Assembly: GCA_023898705.1 (NCBI GenBank)
Contig: CP060235.1
Coordinates: forward strand, 494,490-558,489
Length of the DNA: 64,000 bases
Origin: Alphaproteobacteria bacterium
GTDB taxonomy: Bacteria > Pseudomonadota > Alphaproteobacteria > CAJXXZ01 > 1604HC
Direction of reading: 5' to 3'
Shown: positions 60,688 through 64,000 of the stretch, piece by piece
How positions within the stretch are numbered: position 1 is the stretch's first letter
Layout: every line of letters starts with the position of its first letter
Made by a program: the position numbers and the translations under genes
The notes under the pieces: generated by a model
Seen by the model: the letters and a program-made list of their open reading frames with translations, nothing else
Told to the model about the DNA's origin: nothing
Database searches by the model: none

Positions 60688-61578
60688 CTAAAATCTGTAT
60701 TTATTATAGGAATAGAAATATAGCCCAATATTACTTAAAAGCAATTCAGATATTTTTATCAAATCAAGCTGGTTAGTTTTGTTTGTAACTCCTGCAGAAC
60801 CAACTACCTCTATCTTCGAAGATTTATAATTAGTGTATTTATTCCACTTATATTTGTAATATCCAATCATTGGATTAACTTGTATATCAATGACCTTATT
60901 CCTCTGTTTCGCATTAACCCAGTCTACAATAAGATTTGTTAAATCTTCAGAGTTTGCTATAAAAACTATTCTATCTCTAATTGATTCTTCTAAATCTGCC
61001 TCATTAATCAAAAAATCGATAACTTCTTTATTGTTTTTTGGTACAAATTGCTTTTTTGGTATTGGATATTTAGATAAGTTGAGATAGCTCTTTTTATTAT
61101 TAATAATCATAAGCTCATCAAGTGAATAAAGTTTATCAGTAGTATCAACAATAATTACAACTTCTTGAAATGAGTAACCTCTTCTGTGGAGTTCTTTCAA
61201 AAATTTAATCTTCTCTCTGAATATTTCTGCACCTTGCTCATTATTATAAACAAGTAAAACTGTTTCGTAATTATTGTATTTAGGGTATACATCTCCCACT
61301 AAAGCCGCTTTTTTCATATCTGTACTTATTAGATTATATTTGTTGACTAACCTCGATGCTTCCTCGGTCTTAGGTGTAGTTATTACATACTTAATTTCAT
61401 AGTTTTTAGTAGCAATCAATTCATTAATACACTTATCTAAATTACTAGCCGACTTATAACATTCTGGTTTGTTTTCCACTGTAGCAATTACTTTCGCAAG
61501 ACTTTCATGCGCTTGCTCTTTTTTTAAACTTGGAAAGAAACTGAATAAAACTGCTAGTCTTTGCGTAAAGGACAACAT
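60688..61578 (-). CDS. hypothetical protein (296 aa)
   Basis: I do not recognise this protein. The N-terminus (MLSFTQRLAVLFSFFPSLKK) could be a weak signal or membrane anchor. Several predicted strand-helix units follow (YETVLLVYNNEQGAEIFREKIKFLKEL, FQEVVIIVDTTDKLYSLDELM, IRDRIVFIANSEDLTNLIVDWV), suggesting an alpha/beta fold. The end is rich in Y and K. It lies 60 bases downstream of serC on the same strand. An AATACT hexamer six bases before the ATG could be its -10 box. Confidence 0.5.
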   Translation of the reverse strand: MLSFTQRLAVLFSFFPSLKKEQAHESLAKVIATVENKPECYKSASNLDKCINELIATKNYEIKYVITTPKTEEASRLVNKYNLISTDMKKAALVGDVYPKYNNYETVLLVYNNEQGAEIFREKIKFLKELHRRGYSFQEVVIIVDTTDKLYSLDELMIINNKKSYLNLSKYPIPKKQFVPKNNKEVIDFLINEADLEESIRDRIVFIANSEDLTNLIVDWVNAKQRNKVIDIQVNPMIGYYKYKWNKYTNYKSSKIEVVGSAGVTNKTNQLDLIKISELLLSNIGLYFYSYNKYRF

Positions 61579-61637
61579 AATTGTAGTATTGGATAAGATC
61601 GTAAAGATTAAGTTAATATTGGTTAACTATCAAAAAA

Positions 61638-62690
61638 CTATTGATTATTAGCCAAAACACTTTCTATCAGCTTTGCTAAAATACTCATTTTTTCGTCCAG
61701 ATATGCGGCTGATATAGTAGGACCTATCCAAATACGCAAACATGGATCAGACATTGGATGCCCAGCAATGTCAAAAATCTCTTTGCTTTCAGCTAATAGA
61801 CTGATATCCGCTATAAACTCCTTACTTGTAGTACCACCTTTTCTAACTAAACATAGTACGGCATTGGCTTTTTGATTATATTCATTAGCATCAATAAATT
61901 CTGACATGTACTTCATAACAATTTGTCTATTTTGTTTGCAATTTAATATAGACTGACTCAAACCGCCCTTTTCTAAAAAAATATCCAAATTGATTTGTAA
62001 ATCATTTAAGCTCAATAAAGATGGAGTATTAGGTAAGATACCTTCAAAATTTTTCTTGCTAAGCTTAATAAATCTGGGAACAGGAAATTTAGCAGACTGT
62101 TTATCTATCAATTCAAACGCTTTAGGACTTAATACGATACATCCTATACCAGCTTCAGCACCTAATGCTTTCTGAAATGAGAAACCAGTACAGTCCAGAC
62201 ATTCCCAATCTATATTTTCTGCAAACACAGCTGATGTAGCATCGCATACCCTAAGACCTTCAATTCGCGATAATACTTCACTATCAAACCACTTAGTACC
62301 ATTTGCAGTTTCAGTGAATGCAAAAATAAAATCCCTTTTCGGATCAATATCACACAATTCTTTTTCATTGATTCTTTTACCTGGAATTTTCAGAATATTT
62401 AATATTTCATCTGACCATCTGTTACTAAAAACTCCATTGACAAGTACATGGCATGGTCTATTTCCCAACATATTAAAAAATATTGCATCCATAACACCTG
62501 TAGCAGAACCATTTACAAAAGCAATTTGATAATCGTTAGGAATTTGTAAAGATTGTCTGATTTTAGAGGAAATATTGCGAATTTTATTAATCCAAACATC
62601 AGATAAATGAGATCTACCTGAATCCTCAAAGAGCAACTCTCTTCTCACCCAAAATTCATCATATTTTCTTGTTGGACCGGATGAAAACAC
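61638..62690 (-). CDS. serC: phosphoserine aminotransferase SerC
   Basis: SerC makes O-phosphoserine from 3-phosphohydroxypyruvate with glutamate and PLP; it also acts in B6 synthesis in some bacteria. The family start FSSGPTRKY, SGRSHLSDVWINKI, IAFVNGSATGVMDAIFFNMLG, LRVCDATSAVFAENIDW and the PLP-lysine segment FSFQKALGAEAGIG are present. Length 350 aa fits the short alphaproteobacterial form. The start is GTG with minus-strand TAAAAT (62698-62703) seven bases upstream. Confidence 0.88.
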   Translation of the reverse strand: MFSSGPTRKYDEFWVRRELLFEDSGRSHLSDVWINKIRNISSKIRQSLQIPNDYQIAFVNGSATGVMDAIFFNMLGNRPCHVLVNGVFSNRWSDEILNILKIPGKRINEKELCDIDPKRDFIFAFTETANGTKWFDSEVLSRIEGLRVCDATSAVFAENIDWECLDCTGFSFQKALGAEAGIGCIVLSPKAFELIDKQSAKFPVPRFIKLSKKNFEGILPNTPSLLSLNDLQINLDIFLEKGGLSQSILNCKQNRQIVMKYMSEFIDANEYNQKANAVLCLVRKGGTTSKEFIADISLLAESKEIFDIAGHPMSDPCLRIWIGPTISAAYLDEKMSILAKLIESVLANNQ

Positions 62691-62752
62691 AAGTCAAATT
62701 TTAATATAAATCCAAGACCAAATCAAGAAAATAAACTCATCAACCAAAGTTT

Positions 62753-63181
62753 TCAGTATAATCCGGTAGACCCAAATCCTCCCCTAGAAGTAACATGAAT
62801 ATCTTCATTTTTCAAAGTAACACCTTCTACCTTTGTAATAACCATTTGGGCTATCCTCATTTTAGGAGTAATTTCAAATGAATCCTTACTTAGATTTATC
62901 AATATAACTTTTACTTCCTGTCTATAATCAGTATCTACGGTACCAGGAGAGTTGAGAATAGTAATTCCATTTTTATATGCAAGTCCAGATCTTGGCCTGA
63001 TTTGTGCTTCATAATTTTCAGGTAATTCAATGCAAAAACCAGCTGGAATCAAAATTCTATCCATAGAAGGCAAAATGACACTTGAATCCAAATTTGCGTA
63101 CAAATCAAAGCCAACACTTCCAGACGTAGCTTTAGTAGGCATGCAATAGTCTCTCATAAGTCTTATCTTCACATTAATCAT
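62753..63181 (-). CDS. dut: dUTP pyrophosphatase
   Basis: Dut hydrolyses dUTP to dUMP, keeping uracil out of DNA. All five trimer-type motifs are visible: SGSVGFDLYAN, RPRSGLAYKNGI, NSPGTVDTDYRQEV, RIAQMVITKV, and the C-terminal RGGFGSTG loop. Length 142 aa. I choose the ATG at 63181 because the family begins near here and minus-strand TATCAT (63188-63193) ends six bases before it; an in-frame ATG lies 24 bases upstream. The usual glycine-glutamate after DYR is replaced by Q-E. Confidence 0.93.
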   Translation of the reverse strand: MINVKIRLMRDYCMPTKATSGSVGFDLYANLDSSVILPSMDRILIPAGFCIELPENYEAQIRPRSGLAYKNGITILNSPGTVDTDYRQEVKVILINLSKDSFEITPKMRIAQMVITKVEGVTLKNEDIHVTSRGGFGSTGLY

Positions 63182-63327
63182 ATGCACATGATACAACATT
63201 TTCATATTATGTAAAATTGACGGATACGCACCTATATCCCGTCCTTGCTATGGAATCGCACAGCTGCTAAATCAAAACTTAAGAATGATATCGAACCACA
63301 CCTGGTTTAAAAAATGAGCTAGAATAA

Positions 63328-64000
63328 TTAATCTTCTAATTCTATTTCATCATCATTAATCACTATAATTTTAAATAATTGATCATCAGTAATTCTGGCT
63401 AACCTTACACCCTGCGTCCTTCTACCCGCAACTCTGATATTGTCAGATTCACACCTAACTACTTGACCTTTTTCAGTCATCATCAAAATCTCATTATTTT
63501 CTTGAATTTTATACGCCCCCAAAACTTTTCCTGTTTTTTGAGTTACCTCTAACGCAGAAAATCCCTTGACAGCTCTATTAGAAGTTCTGTATGCAGATTG
63601 ATTTGTTCTCTTTCCATACCCATTTTTACTTACGGTAAGAATCATAGAATCTTCACCAGAATTAATCAATGTAGCTGAAACAACCTGATTATGATCATCT
63701 CCCAAATCCATTCCAATTACACCCCTCGATGCCCTACTTTCAAATATTCTGATATCAGAAACCTTAAATCGTACCACTTTCCCATGGGATGCAGTCAAAA
63801 GGATATCATCATTATTATTACAGATCATAACTGAAACTAATTTCTCACCATCTCCCAATTTCATAGCAATTTTACCGTTAGATCTTATATCTTCAAAATC
63901 ACTAATCTTGCTCCTTCTTACATATCCACTTGAAGTTACAAAAATCATTGTTTGATCGTCACTAGTATGCTTTGGAAGAGCCAAAGAGCTCATAATCTTT
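63328..64000 (-). CDS. gyrA: DNA gyrase subunit A, C-terminal domain (cut by window edge)
   Basis: The frame is open at the right edge, so this is the last ~223 residues of GyrA. They form the C-terminal beta-propeller that wraps DNA: MIFVTSSGYVRRSKISDFEDIRSNGKIAMKL, ILLTASHGKVVRFKVSDIR, ILTVSKNGYGKRTNQSAYRTSNRAVKGFSALEV, MMTEKGQVVRCESDNIRVAGRRTQGVRLARI, each one a propeller blade. The protein ends in a short acidic tail (DDEIELED). The ATG at 63993 is internal and not the gene start. Confidence 0.95.
   Translation of the reverse strand, partial: KIMSSLALPKHTSDDQTMIFVTSSGYVRRSKISDFEDIRSNGKIAMKLGDGEKLVSVMICNNNDDILLTASHGKVVRFKVSDIRIFESRASRGVIGMDLGDDHNQVVSATLINSGEDSMILTVSKNGYGKRTNQSAYRTSNRAVKGFSALEVTQKTGKVLGAYKIQENNEILMMTEKGQVVRCESDNIRVAGRRTQGVRLARITDDQLFKIIVINDDEIELED

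Overview
The window comes from an AT-rich alphaproteobacterium that looks like an obligate intracellular member of the Rickettsiales. I infer this from the gene set and order: rsmG-parA-parB, a class I lysyl-tRNA synthetase, a B12-dependent class II ribonucleotide reductase, efp next to a suhB-like gene, tig-clpP-clpX, head genes of the gene-transfer-agent type, and several unrecognised secreted proteins. Holosporales or another intracellular alphaproteobacterial lineage cannot be excluded from this window alone. Coding density is high, no gap exceeds about 250 bases, and I see no insertion sequence or CRISPR array.

Layout. 1-4161 is a plus-strand phage or gene-transfer-agent module: the end of an HK97-type capsid gene, a head-tail connector, small joining proteins, a 471-aa tail-like protein with a carbohydrate-binding-like insert, a 25-aa ORF and a holin-like protein. 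4237-9070 carries lysC, dapE, ftsA and ftsZ (lysine/DAP synthesis and division). 9284-15116 on the minus strand holds parB, parA, rsmG, a DedA protein, xseA and an RNase E/G gene. 15198-22709 holds murC, nrdJ, a protease-dead HtrA-like gene, infA and era. 22791-25509 has tRNA-Asp, tag, a porin-like gene, initiator tRNA and tRNA-Leu. 25545-32670 has tig-clpP-clpX, rnhB, rho, a SurA-like gene and rsmA. 32784-39361 has a lipoprotein secretin, a tricorn protease with an intact catalytic tetrad, and accB-accC. 39492-48897 is the accessory part: three related secreted proteins are interspersed with dnaN, tRNA-Thr, amn, rpe and lysS. 49031-64000 holds an ABC exporter, a SpoU methyltransferase, trpS, suhB-like, efp, tRNA-Lys, pgsA, a xerD-hemW operon, twin PmtA-like methyltransferases, a BirA-like protein, a MarR-like regulator, serC, dut and the 3' end of gyrA.

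Three observations stand out. First, at least 21 genes on both strands have a sigma70-type -10 hexamer ending only 5-7 bases before the start codon and no Shine-Dalgarno sequence, which suggests widespread leaderless transcription. The tRNA promoters, with full -35 and -10 boxes, calibrate the motif. Second, a paralogous family of secreted proteins shares a central module and ends in coiled-coil or charged tails. One member is split by a ten-A run that forms an A-AAA-AAG slippery heptamer directly before a stop codon, and a 484-aa repeat coiled coil continues in the -1 frame. Third, several housekeeping proteins are remodelled: FtsZ has an insertion of about 57 residues in its GTPase domain, and the HtrA-like and SuhB-like proteins have lost catalytic residues.
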